A stretch of 64,000 nt of DNA from contig JBGSKY010000321.1 in the NCBI GenBank assembly GCA_041740995.1, positions 14,640 to 78,639 on the forward strand, given 5' to 3'. A model generated the notes under the pieces. The model did no database searches. It saw only the letters and a list, made by a program, of their open reading frames with translations, and was not told the origin of the DNA. The stretch is from JBGSKY01 sp041740995 (GTDB lineage: Bacteria > Planctomycetota > Planctomycetia > Pirellulales > Pirellulaceae). Shown in pieces: positions 35,315 to 43,835 of the stretch. The position numbers and the translations under genes are program-made. Position 1 is the first letter of the stretch, and every line of letters starts with the position of its first letter.

Positions 35315-36883
35315 TTGTTTGACGCTCTGCTAGATGATTTTGATGACGATTCCCCACGCGGATCTTCGGGCCTAGACGGTTTAGACAAACTGTCGATGGA
35401 GGAAGATGGCGAAGACCTAGCGGATTCGGTCTCCAACGAACTGAACACCAACGACGATAACGCCCAAATCGAAAACGAAGACGATTTGTTGGCCAGCATC
35501 GAAGAAGCTGAAACCTGGTCAGATGATCCAGTGCGGATGTACCTGACGCAAATGGGTGAAATTCCTTTGCTGACCCGCTCCGAAGAAATTCGGCTGGCCA
35601 AGACTATCGAGGTCACACGACGACGTTTTCGCACGAAACTGCTCGAGTGCGATTACGTCATGCAGATCGCCTACAAGATTTTGCGCCGTGTTTCAACCGG
35701 GGAACTACCGTTCGACCGAACCGTCCAAGTTTCCGTGACCGATCGGCTTGAAAAAGAACAGATTCTTGGTCGGCTGCCACACAACCTGCGAACAATCGAA
35801 GTTCTGCTCAAGCGAAACCGTCGCGATTACCGAGACGCGCTTTGTAAGACCAACGCTCCTGCCAAACGAGTCTACGCTTGGCAATCGTTGGCTCGACGCA
35901 AGCGTAAAGTCGTTCGTTTAATCGAAGAACTCGGGTTGCGAACCCAACGAATTGAGAAAGAAATTGCGACTCTAGAACGCTTCAGCCGACGCTTGGATGA
36001 AATCTCCCGAACATTGCAGCACTATGACAATTCGCGAGTCGCTCCATCGCAGATCATTCAATTGCAACGCGAATACCGCAGCATTTTGGTCGCGACGCAA
36101 GAGACACCAACAAGCTTGCGAAATCGAGTGACGATGGTTAAACGCGTCTACACGCAATATCAACGAGCCAAAAAGCAACTCAGCGAAGGTAACTTGCGAT
36201 TGGTGGTCTCAATTGCGAAGAAATACCGAAATCGTGGACTTAGCTTCCTAGATTTGATTCAGGAAGGCAACGCAGGCTTGATGCGTGCAGTCGATAAATT
36301 CGAGTATCGGCGGGGTTTCAAGTTCTGCACCTACGCTACGTGGTGGATTCGCCAAGCGATCACGCGAGCGGTTGCTGACCAAAGCCGAACGATCCGCATT
36401 CCTGTTCATATGGTTGAAACGATGTCGCGTGTGCGAAACGTCTCACGCCAGTTGCTACAAGAGCTCGGTCGCGAACCGACACTTGAGGAAACAGCTCGAC
36501 GTGCTGAAACGACCATCGAAGAGGCTCGTCGTGTGTTGGCCATGAGCCGCTACCCAATCTCGTTGGACCGCCCAGTCGGAAACAGCGAAGATAGCCAGTT
36601 CGGTGATTTACTGCCCGATGGTTCGGCTGAGAGTCCTGCGGTTAACGCGGCCAACGAGATGCTTCGCAACAAGATCGACCGCGTCCTGAAATCACTCAGC
36701 TACCGCGTCCGAGAAATTATCAAGCTCCGCTACGGCTTAGGTGACGGCTACAGCTATACCCTGGAAGAAGTGGGACATATTTTTAAGGTGACCCGCGAAC
36801 GTATTCGACAGATCGAAGCGAAAGCCGTACGAAAGCTCCAACAACCTTCGCGTTCGCAAGAATTGGTCGGCTTCTTGGACTAG
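35315..36883 (+). CDS. primary RNA polymerase sigma factor (sigma-70 group)
   Basis: A 522-residue group 1/2 sigma factor for housekeeping promoters. The start is the TTG at 35315, supported by GAGGAGAG 5-12 bases before it. The N-terminus is acidic (residues 1-70). Region 1.2 is DDPVRMYLTQMGEIPLLT (about 69-85). Region 2 holds NLRLVVSIAKKYRNRGLSF, DLIQEGNAGLMRAVDKFEYRRG and FCTYATWWIRQAI (Cys replaces the usual Ser). Region 3 follows, and region 4 is RVREIIKLRYGLGDG and TLEEVGHIFKVTRERIRQIEAKA. The long spacer between regions 1 and 2 (about 100-290) is longer than in many sigma A proteins. Confidence 0.93.
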   Translation: MFDALLDDFDDDSPRGSSGLDGLDKLSMEEDGEDLADSVSNELNTNDDNAQIENEDDLLASIEEAETWSDDPVRMYLTQMGEIPLLTRSEEIRLAKTIEVTRRRFRTKLLECDYVMQIAYKILRRVSTGELPFDRTVQVSVTDRLEKEQILGRLPHNLRTIEVLLKRNRRDYRDALCKTNAPAKRVYAWQSLARRKRKVVRLIEELGLRTQRIEKEIATLERFSRRLDEISRTLQHYDNSRVAPSQIIQLQREYRSILVATQETPTSLRNRVTMVKRVYTQYQRAKKQLSEGNLRLVVSIAKKYRNRGLSFLDLIQEGNAGLMRAVDKFEYRRGFKFCTYATWWIRQAITRAVADQSRTIRIPVHMVETMSRVRNVSRQLLQELGREPTLEETARRAETTIEEARRVLAMSRYPISLDRPVGNSEDSQFGDLLPDGSAESPAVNAANEMLRNKIDRVLKSLSYRVREIIKLRYGLGDGYSYTLEEVGHIFKVTRERIRQIEAKAVRKLQQPSRSQELVGFLD

Positions 36884-37019
36884 TATCCCGTCGCAGCTTG
36901 GTCTTCATGTAAGCCAGGACCAGTCCCTGGCCTACGATTGGTTAATGTTCCAACGGGTTGAATCTGACGCGGCAGGCAACGGCTAGGCTTGCCCGCTCTC
37001 GGATGTCGCTTGAAAACTA

Positions 37020-37057
37020 AAAAATCCCGCAGGTGAAGTAAACCCTGCGGGATTTTT
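37020..37057. terminator. bidirectional intrinsic terminator
   Basis: AAAAATCCCGCAGG (37020-37033) pairs perfectly with CCTGCGGGATTTTT (37044-37057) across a 10-base loop, and each strand ends in a T run. It lies between the convergent sigma factor and ferredoxin genes and would stop transcription from both. Confidence 0.92.
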
Positions 37058-37087
37058 GCGTTTAGGGTATCACCAGCTCACTGGCCT

Positions 37088-37366
37088 CTATTCGTCGGCT
37101 AGTGGTGCTTTCTTCTCGGTAATCACAGGCGATTCAGGTGCCTTCTCGGCATTCAGTTCGGTGTAGCTTTTCCATTCATCCGGAACGTTGTCCTCGTGAT
37201 AAATTGCTTCCACGGGACACTCAGGCACACAAGCTTCGCAGTCGATGCATTCTTCAGGATGAATGTAAAGCATCGTTTCGCCCTCGTAGAAGCATTCCAC
37301 AGGGCAAACCACTACGCAATCGGTGTAGCGGCATCCAACACAAGGCTGAGTAACAACGTGAGTCAT
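37088..37366 (-). CDS. fdxA: 7Fe/8Fe ferredoxin
   Basis: A 92-residue ferredoxin with two cluster sites. The first is CVGCRYTDCVVVCPVECF, with a spacing that suits a 3Fe-4S or 4Fe-4S centre. The second is CIDCEACVPECP (canonical 4Fe-4S). The ending (DEWKSYTELNAEKAP) is the extension found in FdxA-type proteins. It transfers electrons in the cytoplasm. The partner is unknown. It converges with the sigma factor gene across the terminator. Confidence 0.92.
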   Translation of the reverse strand: MTHVVTQPCVGCRYTDCVVVCPVECFYEGETMLYIHPEECIDCEACVPECPVEAIYHEDNVPDEWKSYTELNAEKAPESPVITEKKAPLADE

Positions 37367-37504
37367 GAAGTAGAAACCTTTCTAAAACCAAATCTGATTT
37401 AGCGGCGAGGCTAACTCAAATTTCGGCGAGCAGCCGGGCGATGCTGAAATAATTGAACTGAAAACAACCGTAAGACTTTAAGAAAATCGCTTGGTCGCCG
37501 ATTC

Positions 37505-37526
37505 CAAACACGAATGGTCGTGTTTG
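37505..37526. repeat. perfect 9-bp hairpin in the fdxA-sigma gap
   Basis: CAAACACGA (37505-37513), a four-base ATGG loop, and TCGTGTTTG (37518-37526) form a perfect stem. No T run follows, so it is not a typical terminator. It lies in the 428-bp gap (37367-37794) upstream of both divergent genes, and may be a binding site for a regulator. The rest of the gap shows no gene. Confidence 0.45.
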
Positions 37527-37794
37527 AGATTTGCTGGCTCCAAGTCCTGACCCGAACTTTGCATGGATCCGAACTTCCGTTGGTGGACCAGTACATTGGC
37601 GGGTAGATACTAGGTTTTAGCTTGGATTGCGGCTCTCACCAAGCGGATTTCTTGCCTATACCTTAAAACCGGCGATTTATCGTAGCGCAGGCGGAAAACC
37701 ATGTCAAGTTGCCCGTAACTGCTTGCGGCAAGGATTTCCCGTACCTAAGATTGAATGGTGACGAATTTGCCCTCAATCATCTGGCGTGTAATTT

Positions 37795-38370
37795 GTGGTT
37801 CTTTCCAACATAGATCGTAACTTGCTCGAGCGATGCCTCCAAAATTCTTCTCAAGCTTGGGAAGAGTTCGTTGATCGCTATATCGGTTTAGTATCACACG
37901 TCGTCGATCACGCCGCGTTGAACCGATCGCTTGCTCTGGATTCATCAACTCGCGATGATTTAATTTCAGACGTTTTCTTCAGCTGGATTCGCGACGATTT
38001 TGCCGTGCTTCGGCGGTTTGAGGGCAATAGCTCGCTAGCGACTTACCTAACCGTAGTGGCCCGCCGCATCGTTGTTCGCCATCTCTTAAAGAACCGATCG
38101 ATCGCGGACAAAACATCAAGCTATCAATCCAAGAACCCGTCGGTCTTTGCGGCAGCGGTGGACGACACCTTTCAATTGGAGAGCGAGCAACAGATCGACG
38201 AGGCGCTTCAAAAGCTGAGCGATGCCGAAGCAACCGCTGTTCGGATGTTCCATCTTGAGAGTCGATCGTATCGCGAAATCGGTTCTAAAATCGGCATTGC
38301 CGAAAACAGCGTCGGCCCGTTCTTGACTCGCGCCCGCGAAAAGATGCGCCGCCGAATCAGCGAAGCGTAG
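37795..38370 (+). CDS. ECF-type RNA polymerase sigma factor
   Basis: A 191-residue sigma factor with only regions 2 and 4. Region 2 spans about 20-100 (AWEEFVDRYIGLVSHVV, LISDVFFSWIRDDFAVLRRFEGNSSLATYL, ARRIVVRHLLKN). Region 4 spans about 130-185 (ALQKLSDAEATAVRMFHLESRSYREIGSKIGIAENSVGPFLTRAREKM). The GTG start at 37795 has only a weak ribosome site. No anti-sigma gene is adjacent, so its regulon and control are unclear. Its 3' end converges on the reverse transcriptase gene. Confidence 0.85.
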   Translation: MVLSNIDRNLLERCLQNSSQAWEEFVDRYIGLVSHVVDHAALNRSLALDSSTRDDLISDVFFSWIRDDFAVLRRFEGNSSLATYLTVVARRIVVRHLLKNRSIADKTSSYQSKNPSVFAAAVDDTFQLESEQQIDEALQKLSDAEATAVRMFHLESRSYREIGSKIGIAENSVGPFLTRAREKMRRRISEA

Positions 38371-38467
38371 CTCTGCCGGATTCAGCTCGCAATTCGCAAC
38401 TCCAAGTCCCAGTTTTTAAAATTGGTCACTCAAACGAAGGAACGCAATAAATCTGCCTTGATCGGGA

Positions 38468-39784
38468 TCAATGCCAAACGATGCTGTCGAACATGCGTTG
38501 CAGTTTTTCGGCTCGCTGCGGGTTGAGTGAACGGAGGTACCCGATTCGGCCGGCCAGGTGTGCACGAAAGTTTGATTCGGACGATCGGTTTTGGGTTTCT
38601 GGATCGCTACGCTGGCAATTGTACAATATCGCTCGTAAAGTTTCGTAATCTTGACGAGGCATGTTCGCTTTCTCATTGATGACCATCCCCAAAACACGAT
38701 GCCGTTGACCTGCCGTTTGCTTTCGCGTCTTGCGATGGTTGACTTGAAAACCTTCTTCACTAGCAATCACGGCGACGTAGGTAACGAAGCCGTCGATTCG
38801 GTCGACTGACATTTGATGGCCGCTGAAAATCAGGTCGTCGGCGTAACGAGTGTACTCAAGACCGAAACGTTTCGAGAGCGATTCCAAACGTCGATCCATC
38901 GAGTAAGCAATCGCATTGGCGATGCCTGGCGAAGTAGGAGCACCTTGTGGTAAACGTTGGAGTCGTAAAGATCGATGCGTGTCAGCAAAATTGTCTAAGC
39001 GTGCGGGCGCGACGCATAATCTAGCAAGCATCAAAGCGACGTGATCAGAAAAGCCAGCCCGTCGAAATAACGATGCCACTCGTTTCAAAGGAATCGAACC
39101 GAAGAAGTTTTCGAGATCCATTCGAACGACTAATGGCTTGCCAAGATGCTGTTCCACGCACGTCCGAATACTTCGGCCAACTCGATAAGCATGGGCCGCT
39201 TCATGAATCGGTATCGTACTTAAGATCAAACGAGCGATCAAACGCTGGACCTTCTTGAGCTTTGGCTTGGGTTCTTCCAGCCAACGCACACCAATACATC
39301 GCTTCGGAATCATCGTGCGGACATAGTGATCGGTCAAAGTATCCCGCCGCGTGTGCGGTAGCTGTAACCAGTCCAATTCTCGCAGCGATTCGACGCCCAG
39401 CAGCACGCACAACTCAGGCAGCGATTGCTGACTGCAATCACACCAACCCATGCTCGGCGATCGCAGTTTTTCTTGTTGAGATTCACTAAGCTGAATGGAC
39501 CGTTGATTAGCCCAAATCCGTTTACGGCCTGGCCACTTCATCATCCAGGCTAAAACGTGAGACTGTACAACGAACCCATTGGTCGGGAACCGATTTGCCC
39601 AAGCTTTGACTAACCGTGGAAGCCACGGCACGTCTATCGCAAGTATCGACTGTAAACGATCGATCGCTCGTTGAGGATCGGCTGGTCGGCAGCGCGAAAG
39701 GAATTCCGATAGCAGCCCATAGAATTCGATTTTTCGAAGGCGACTGGATTGGACGCTAACGTTGGCTTGAGAAAAATCGTTCAT
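38468..39784 (-). CDS. retron-type reverse transcriptase with long N-terminal extension
   Basis: A 438-residue RT. The core runs from about residue 158: MIPKRCIGVRWLEEPKPKLKK (fingers), HAYRVGRSIRT, the catalytic Asp in VVRMDLENFFGS (about 223), LPQGAPTSPGIAN (280-290), YTRYADDLIFSG (YADD 314-317), the VNHRKTR block, RHRVLGMVIN (retron Y motif form VLG instead of VTG) and FRAHLAGRIGYLRSLNP, the last typical of long retron-type RTs. The usual NAxxH is VEQH here. Residues 1-155 are an unrecognised helical extension. The start codon (ATG at 39784) coincides with the inner edge of the upstream structured element. No separate effector gene adjoins it. The group is retron-like, the exact class not assigned. 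Confidence 0.85.
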   Translation of the reverse strand: MNDFSQANVSVQSSRLRKIEFYGLLSEFLSRCRPADPQRAIDRLQSILAIDVPWLPRLVKAWANRFPTNGFVVQSHVLAWMMKWPGRKRIWANQRSIQLSESQQEKLRSPSMGWCDCSQQSLPELCVLLGVESLRELDWLQLPHTRRDTLTDHYVRTMIPKRCIGVRWLEEPKPKLKKVQRLIARLILSTIPIHEAAHAYRVGRSIRTCVEQHLGKPLVVRMDLENFFGSIPLKRVASLFRRAGFSDHVALMLARLCVAPARLDNFADTHRSLRLQRLPQGAPTSPGIANAIAYSMDRRLESLSKRFGLEYTRYADDLIFSGHQMSVDRIDGFVTYVAVIASEEGFQVNHRKTRKQTAGQRHRVLGMVINEKANMPRQDYETLRAILYNCQRSDPETQNRSSESNFRAHLAGRIGYLRSLNPQRAEKLQRMFDSIVWH

Positions 39785-39864
39785 TGACCAACGCTTCGAT
39801 CATGGCAATTGAACAGACTAGAACAAATAGACGCCCGGGAATCTACCAACCATTCGATGCAACT

Positions 39865-39905
39865 GCGCGAGAAATTATGCGATGCAATCGCATGTAATCT
39901 CGCGC
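39865..39905. repeat. two-tier hairpin inside the candidate retron RNA
   Basis: GCGCGAGA (39865-39872) pairs with TCTCGCGC (39898-39905). After a 4x4 internal loop, ATGCGAT (39877-39883) pairs with ATCGCAT (39887-39893) around a three-base GCA loop. This 15-bp, 41-base element is the most stable local fold in the intergenic stretch and may be the msd stem top. Confidence 0.7.
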
Positions 39906-39930
39906 TATCAATGGGACTATACTAAACTTA

Positions 39931-39947
39931 CGTGAGGTTGCCTCACG
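39931..39947. repeat. 7-bp hairpin inside the candidate retron RNA
   Basis: CGTGAGG-TTG-CCTCACG is a perfect 7-bp stem with a three-base loop. The word GTGAGGTTG occurs again at 40092-40100 just upstream of the RNA, as a direct repeat. Confidence 0.65.
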
Positions 39948-40129
39948 CAGGCGAATTCATAAACGATCGAAACCGTTTGCGAACCACCAAGCTTGGTATC
40001 ATTCCCCGAACGTCTCTGCTGCCATCATTTTTGATCAAGCAAGCGTTGTCAAGAAGAATACAAGCAGAACAGGTTAGCGCCGTGCTGCTCAGTGAGGTTG
40101 TTGTCAGAAAAAATATTGTCTTGGTCTGT

Positions 40130-41098
40130 CTACATTCCTAAGACGTAAGCGAAAATGAGCGGTGCAACAATCGTTGCGTCGCTTTGGATCATAAACTTCG
40201 GCGATGCTGGATCAAGTTTATTCCAGGTAATTTTCTCATTTGGAACCGCCCCCGAATATCCGCCATAGCTAGTCACCGCGTCACTGATCTGGCAAAAATA
40301 TTCCCAACGACGACAGTCAGGTCGATCGAGATCCTGAATTAGCATCGGGACAGCGCAAATTGCAAAATCTCCGGCGATTCCACCACCAATTTGGAAAAAT
40401 CCGATCGGCGAATCTTCGCTGGCTTGCGTGTACCACTCAGTCAAAAATTGCAATTGTTCGGTCCCGCTGCGCATGGCGGTGTGGCTCGCTACTGTGCCGT
40501 CCATGACGCGGGCGGTAAACATGTTGCCCAGTGTGCTGTCCTCAATTCCTGGAACGAAGATAGGCAATTTTTTCTGCTTAGCCGCATAAACCCAGGAGTC
40601 GCTAATCGGCACCTTGTAATGCTCGCGAAGATCGTCTTCGTCGAGCAACTTATACATGTACTCATAAGGAAATAGACCTGTTTCATTCTCCGCCGATTCG
40701 ACCCAGTATTTGGTCAAACGGCTTTGCATGTGCTTCATGACAGTCTCAGGAATACACGTATCAGTGACCCGATTGTAGCCCGCGTCGCGAAGTTTCACTT
40801 CGTCATCGACGCTCAATGCTCGCCAGTCCGCGATGACTTTGTATTCATCGTGAGCAAACAGATTGAAGAGATCTTCCTCCAAGTTCGCGGCAGTGCAACT
40901 GATCGCGTGAACTTTGTCTTGACGAATCATCTCAGCAAGGATCACGCCGATCTCGGCGGTGCTCATTGCGCCTGCCATCGACAAAAACATTTTGCCTTGT
41001 TTCAGTTCGATAAAGTCTTGATAGCTCTTGGCAGCCGCTAAAGTCTCTCGCGCGTTGAAGTGGCGAAAGTGTCGTTGCATAAATTGATTGATTTGCAT
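40130..41098 (-). CDS. deoxyhypusine-synthase-family protein
   Basis: A 322-residue NAD-dependent family protein that in eukaryotes makes deoxyhypusine on eIF5A. Bacterial members are mostly uncharacterised and related to homospermidine-forming enzymes. Motifs are MFLSMAGAMSTAEIG, HAISCTAANLEEDLF, IFVPGIEDSTLGNMFTAR, the FFQIGGGIAGDFAI segment, and GGYSGAVPNEKITWNKL with the Lys expected to be catalytic. It follows dnaN by 8 bases and would be co-transcribed. The retron-like RNA and RT gene follow on the same strand. What it modifies in this organism is unknown. Confidence 0.85.
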   Translation of the reverse strand: MQINQFMQRHFRHFNARETLAAAKSYQDFIELKQGKMFLSMAGAMSTAEIGVILAEMIRQDKVHAISCTAANLEEDLFNLFAHDEYKVIADWRALSVDDEVKLRDAGYNRVTDTCIPETVMKHMQSRLTKYWVESAENETGLFPYEYMYKLLDEDDLREHYKVPISDSWVYAAKQKKLPIFVPGIEDSTLGNMFTARVMDGTVASHTAMRSGTEQLQFLTEWYTQASEDSPIGFFQIGGGIAGDFAICAVPMLIQDLDRPDCRRWEYFCQISDAVTSYGGYSGAVPNEKITWNKLDPASPKFMIQSDATIVAPLIFAYVLGM

Positions 41099-41106
41099 TG
41101 CTCTAG

Positions 41107-42222
41107 CTATCGATCTCGGGCCATTGGCATTACGACGTATACGTAACCGTCATCAGTTTTTAAAACTGCGGGTTCTGTGTCACTGTTGACATCGAATTTA
41201 AATCCTCTGTCGTTATCGAGCACTCGGAAAAACTCGCCAACGAAACGTGCGTCGAGCGTAATGCCAATTGGCTTGCCATCGTAGGCGATTGGCATTTCTA
41301 CGCGTGAGGTCCCGATGTCCGCCGTCGCCGCGCTCAAAACTAAGGAGCCGTTTTCAAACTGGAAATCGACGCCACGACTCTCCGGATCCGCCACAATCGA
41401 TGCTTGTTTTAAAGAAGATGCCATCAGACCGACAATTCCTTCAATCACGACACTATTTTCTCGCTTGGGAATGACTTGACGCCAAGCCGGAAATCGACCT
41501 TCAACTAACTGGGAGTAAATCATGCAGCGGCTAGTTCGAACAAGAATATCGTTGTTTCGCGCCGCGATTTGTACCGTCTCTTCGCCGTCGCCGAGTGATC
41601 GTTCCAGAAGCGATAAAGTCTTGGCTGGTACGATCGTGCTCGTGCTTGCCGTTTGAAAGTTTTCCACAGACTTTCCTTTCGCCGACATACATGCCAGTCG
41701 CCGTCCATCGGTGGCTACCGCAGTGATGTCTTCGCCAGTGATTTCCAACAACACCCCTCCAAGGGCATATCGAGTGCTTTCCGTATCGGTCGCGAAAACG
41801 GTTCGCCGCACCAGCTCGCGAAACGCCCGGGCTGGGATCTCGAAGTAGCTGCTTTCATCGAAGCCGTTGATGGTTGGATATTCGTCAGCACTGGCAATCG
41901 GCAAATGAAATTCAGCTTGTTTACCAAGTACGTCGAGTGAGTTTTCAGTTAGCTCAATCGTGATGCGTTCGTCGCTGTTTTCCCGTAAGATGTTTCCAAC
42001 TTTTTGGACGTTCAGCAAGGCTTTTCCCGGCGTGAGCACCTCAACATCAGCGACTTCAATTCGAACTCCTGCTTCCAAGTCGGTCGCCATCAGTACGACG
42101 CTTCCGCCGGTCGCATCCAACTTCACGAAGTTGAGGATTTCCTTCGGCGATCGAACTGGTGCAACGGCCGCCGCAATCTGAAAAGCAGCTAGGAACTTTT
42201 CTCGGTCGCAGGTGATTTTCAT
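41107..42222 (-). CDS. dnaN: DNA polymerase III sliding clamp, beta subunit
   Basis: The 371-residue clamp forms a ring dimer holding the polymerase to DNA. It begins MKITCDREKFLAAFQIAAAV and has three repeats of the clamp fold. Conserved positions include the ATDLEAGVRIE and ALLNVQKVGNILRE segments, the ATDGRRLACMSA motif of domain 2, and the C-terminal YVYVVMPMARDR, which includes the M-P-M-R-type ending where clamp loader and polymerase peptides bind. No dnaA or gyrB lies next to it, which is usual in planctomycetes. The 496-bp gap upstream (42223-42718) contains two inverted TTTTCCACC words. Confidence 0.95.
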   Translation of the reverse strand: MKITCDREKFLAAFQIAAAVAPVRSPKEILNFVKLDATGGSVVLMATDLEAGVRIEVADVEVLTPGKALLNVQKVGNILRENSDERITIELTENSLDVLGKQAEFHLPIASADEYPTINGFDESSYFEIPARAFRELVRRTVFATDTESTRYALGGVLLEITGEDITAVATDGRRLACMSAKGKSVENFQTASTSTIVPAKTLSLLERSLGDGEETVQIAARNNDILVRTSRCMIYSQLVEGRFPAWRQVIPKRENSVVIEGIVGLMASSLKQASIVADPESRGVDFQFENGSLVLSAATADIGTSRVEMPIAYDGKPIGITLDARFVGEFFRVLDNDRGFKFDVNSDTEPAVLKTDDGYVYVVMPMARDR

Positions 42223-42718
42223 GCTGATACTTCTAAACTGGAAACGATGATCGGGGGCCCGTTCTTCCGACGAAAACAGGAACTAGGCAGTTTCGCAAAG
42301 TTTGGTTTGCTTGCAAGTGCTCGCGTCGACTTCACCGTCCTGGAAACCTCGCGGTCCAGAAACGAATATCGCTTGCTCGGTCGATCTGGTTTCAAAACTA
42401 AATAGAATAAATCTTTGTAGTAGCTTGTAGTATGCCTGCGAATATTGTTGACGACTGCTTCACAGCGCCGACCGTAAACGTATTCATGGCAATTGTTTAA
42501 GCGAGTTTATTAAGCCAAAAATGACGGTGGAAAACTCGTCGCCCGACGGTAGGTAATGTGTCGATGGGCCGTTGTCAAGTTGTAGAGGAAACGCTCAGTC
42601 GCAACGGCCGTGTTGACAGCACAGTCCAATGCGATCGCGTATCGACAGGTGCTCGACACTTTTTCCACCTAGTGACACTACTGATTTTGCCGACAATAAG
42701 GCTGGGATCGAAGATTAG

Positions 42719-43525
42719 CTAACGGTTGAGAAGGGAAAAATGCTTCGACTGGGAGAAGAATTTTTTTGGATTGTCGAAGACAATTTTGCGAATAAGGTCG
42801 TTCGAATGGCCGCGACGACGCATTTCAACGATCAGATCAGGTATCGCGGTCGGACGGCTAGGCCCCCAGTCGCCGGCGCTGTTGGCCATCAATCGTTCGC
42901 TACCATAACGTTCAATCATGTCAGCGGCCCGCTGTGGCGTGCATTTGGTGACCGGGTAGAGCGTCATTCCAGCCCAATAACCAGCTTCAAGAACAGCGCC
43001 TATGGTGTGCTCTTCAACGTGATCCACTAAGACGCGATTGCGGTCGAGGCGTTGATCGTTCAACATGTCAAGGATCATTCGCGTGCCTTGATACTTGTCC
43101 TCCAAGTGAGGGGTATGAATGAGAATCTGTTGATTGTGAGCAATGGCTAGTTCCATATGCTCCATAAAAATAGTCGCTTCGTTTTTCGTATTCTTGTTCA
43201 GGCCAATTTCGCCGATTCCCAGTACGTTGGGGCAATCGAGAAACTCCGGAATCATGGCGATGACTTCGCGGGAGAGCGTGACATTCTCAGCTTCCTTTGC
43301 ATTGATACAGAGCCATGTGAAGTGCTGTATCCCATACTGCGCGGCGCGAGCTGGTTCAGTGACTGTAAGTTGCCGAAAGTAGTCTCTAAAACTATCCACG
43401 CTGCCCCGATCAAAACCAGCCCAGAAAGCTGGCTCACTGACGGCTACACATCCCATGCGCGCGATGGTTTCATAGTCGTCGGTCGTCCGTGAGACCATAT
43501 GAATATGCGGATCGATATATTCCAT
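42719..43525 (-). CDS. TatD-like/amidohydrolase-family metal hydrolase
   Basis: A 268-residue TIM-barrel metal hydrolase. DPHIHMVSRTTDDYE (HxH) is near the N-terminus. Further on are VLGIGEIGLNKNT, the ILIHTPH strand, RVLVDHVEEHTI and LMANSAGDWGPSRP, which supply the remaining metal ligands. Similar proteins occur in the eboB position of ebo clusters, but no other ebo gene is nearby. A small protein gene lies just upstream on the same strand (43545). The substrate is unknown, and the absence of a signal peptide suggests a cytoplasmic site. Confidence 0.78.
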   Translation of the reverse strand: MEYIDPHIHMVSRTTDDYETIARMGCVAVSEPAFWAGFDRGSVDSFRDYFRQLTVTEPARAAQYGIQHFTWLCINAKEAENVTLSREVIAMIPEFLDCPNVLGIGEIGLNKNTKNEATIFMEHMELAIAHNQQILIHTPHLEDKYQGTRMILDMLNDQRLDRNRVLVDHVEEHTIGAVLEAGYWAGMTLYPVTKCTPQRAADMIERYGSERLMANSAGDWGPSRPTAIPDLIVEMRRRGHSNDLIRKIVFDNPKKFFSQSKHFSLLNR

Positions 43526-43544
43526 AGCAACCGGTTTTGTAAGT

Positions 43545-43835
43545 TTAGGCGTTTTGTCGAGGTGCAGGCTTCAGCGTCTCCAACCAATCGGGATCGTAAG
43601 ATCGCGAGAAAATGAGTTGAATTTGCTCAGCTTTAGTCGATTTGGATATGTTCTCGCCGTCCTGGCTCAAAATCGTAAGGGACCGATTGAGCTTTTGAAG
43701 CCTTGTGTCGGTAACGATCGGTTGCTCACCGTCTGACCCGGCGTCAATCCGGTCAAACATCGCAGCCAGTTCGAGGATCTTGGCCCGGGCTTGCAGATAA
43801 ATGTCTTGCAATATTGCATCTTTAGTCTGAGACAT
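43545..43835 (-). CDS. small hypothetical protein
   Basis: It is 96 residues from the ATG at 43835 (MSQTKDAILQDIYLQARAK). The longer version from 43877 adds 14 residues that look like a leader. The protein is hydrophilic and probably helical, with no signal peptide or membrane segment, and I do not recognise it. It lies 19 bases before the TatD-like gene on the same strand, so co-transcription is likely. Confidence 0.55.
   Translation of the reverse strand: MSQTKDAILQDIYLQARAKILELAAMFDRIDAGSDGEQPIVTDTRLQKLNRSLTILSQDGENISKSTKAEQIQLIFSRSYDPDWLETLKPAPRQNA

Larger units (their letters stand above)
39784..40052 (-). ncRNA. candidate retron msr-msd RNA
   Basis: Between the DHS gene and the RT gene, on the RT strand, three long inverted repeat sets pair in nested order. 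Outer: TTGAC(C)AACGCTT (39784-39796) with AAGCGTTGTCAA (40041-40052), GATC (39798-39801) with GATC (40033-40036), and ATGGCA (39802-39807) with TGCCAT (40020-40025). Inner: AGACG (39829-39833)/CGTCT (40011-40015), GGGAAT (39837-39842)/ATTCCC (40001-40006), TACCAA (39844-39849)/TTGGTA (39993-39998). The outer pair behaves as the a1/a2 duplex that defines retron RNAs. An AGC whose G at 40019 would be the branch point follows a1, as in characterised retrons. Two tight hairpins lie inside (39865-39905 and 39931-39947). Product size and ends are inferred. Confidence 0.6.

Noticed and set aside
38371..38467. Terminator between the ECF sigma and RT genes
   Set aside because: No stem-loop with T run was seen between the convergent stops.
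40024..40052. TTGACA with a downstream AATGAT as an RT promoter
   Set aside because: The -35 hexamer is part of the a1 arm of the inverted repeat and the -10 match is poor, so it more likely belongs to the RNA structure. A promoter further upstream, or read-through from dnaN, is possible.
42526..42669. Two inverted TTTTCCACC words as DnaA boxes near dnaN (possible origin)
   Set aside because: Only two relaxed matches, no AT-rich unwinding region and no dnaA gene. This is too weak to call an origin.
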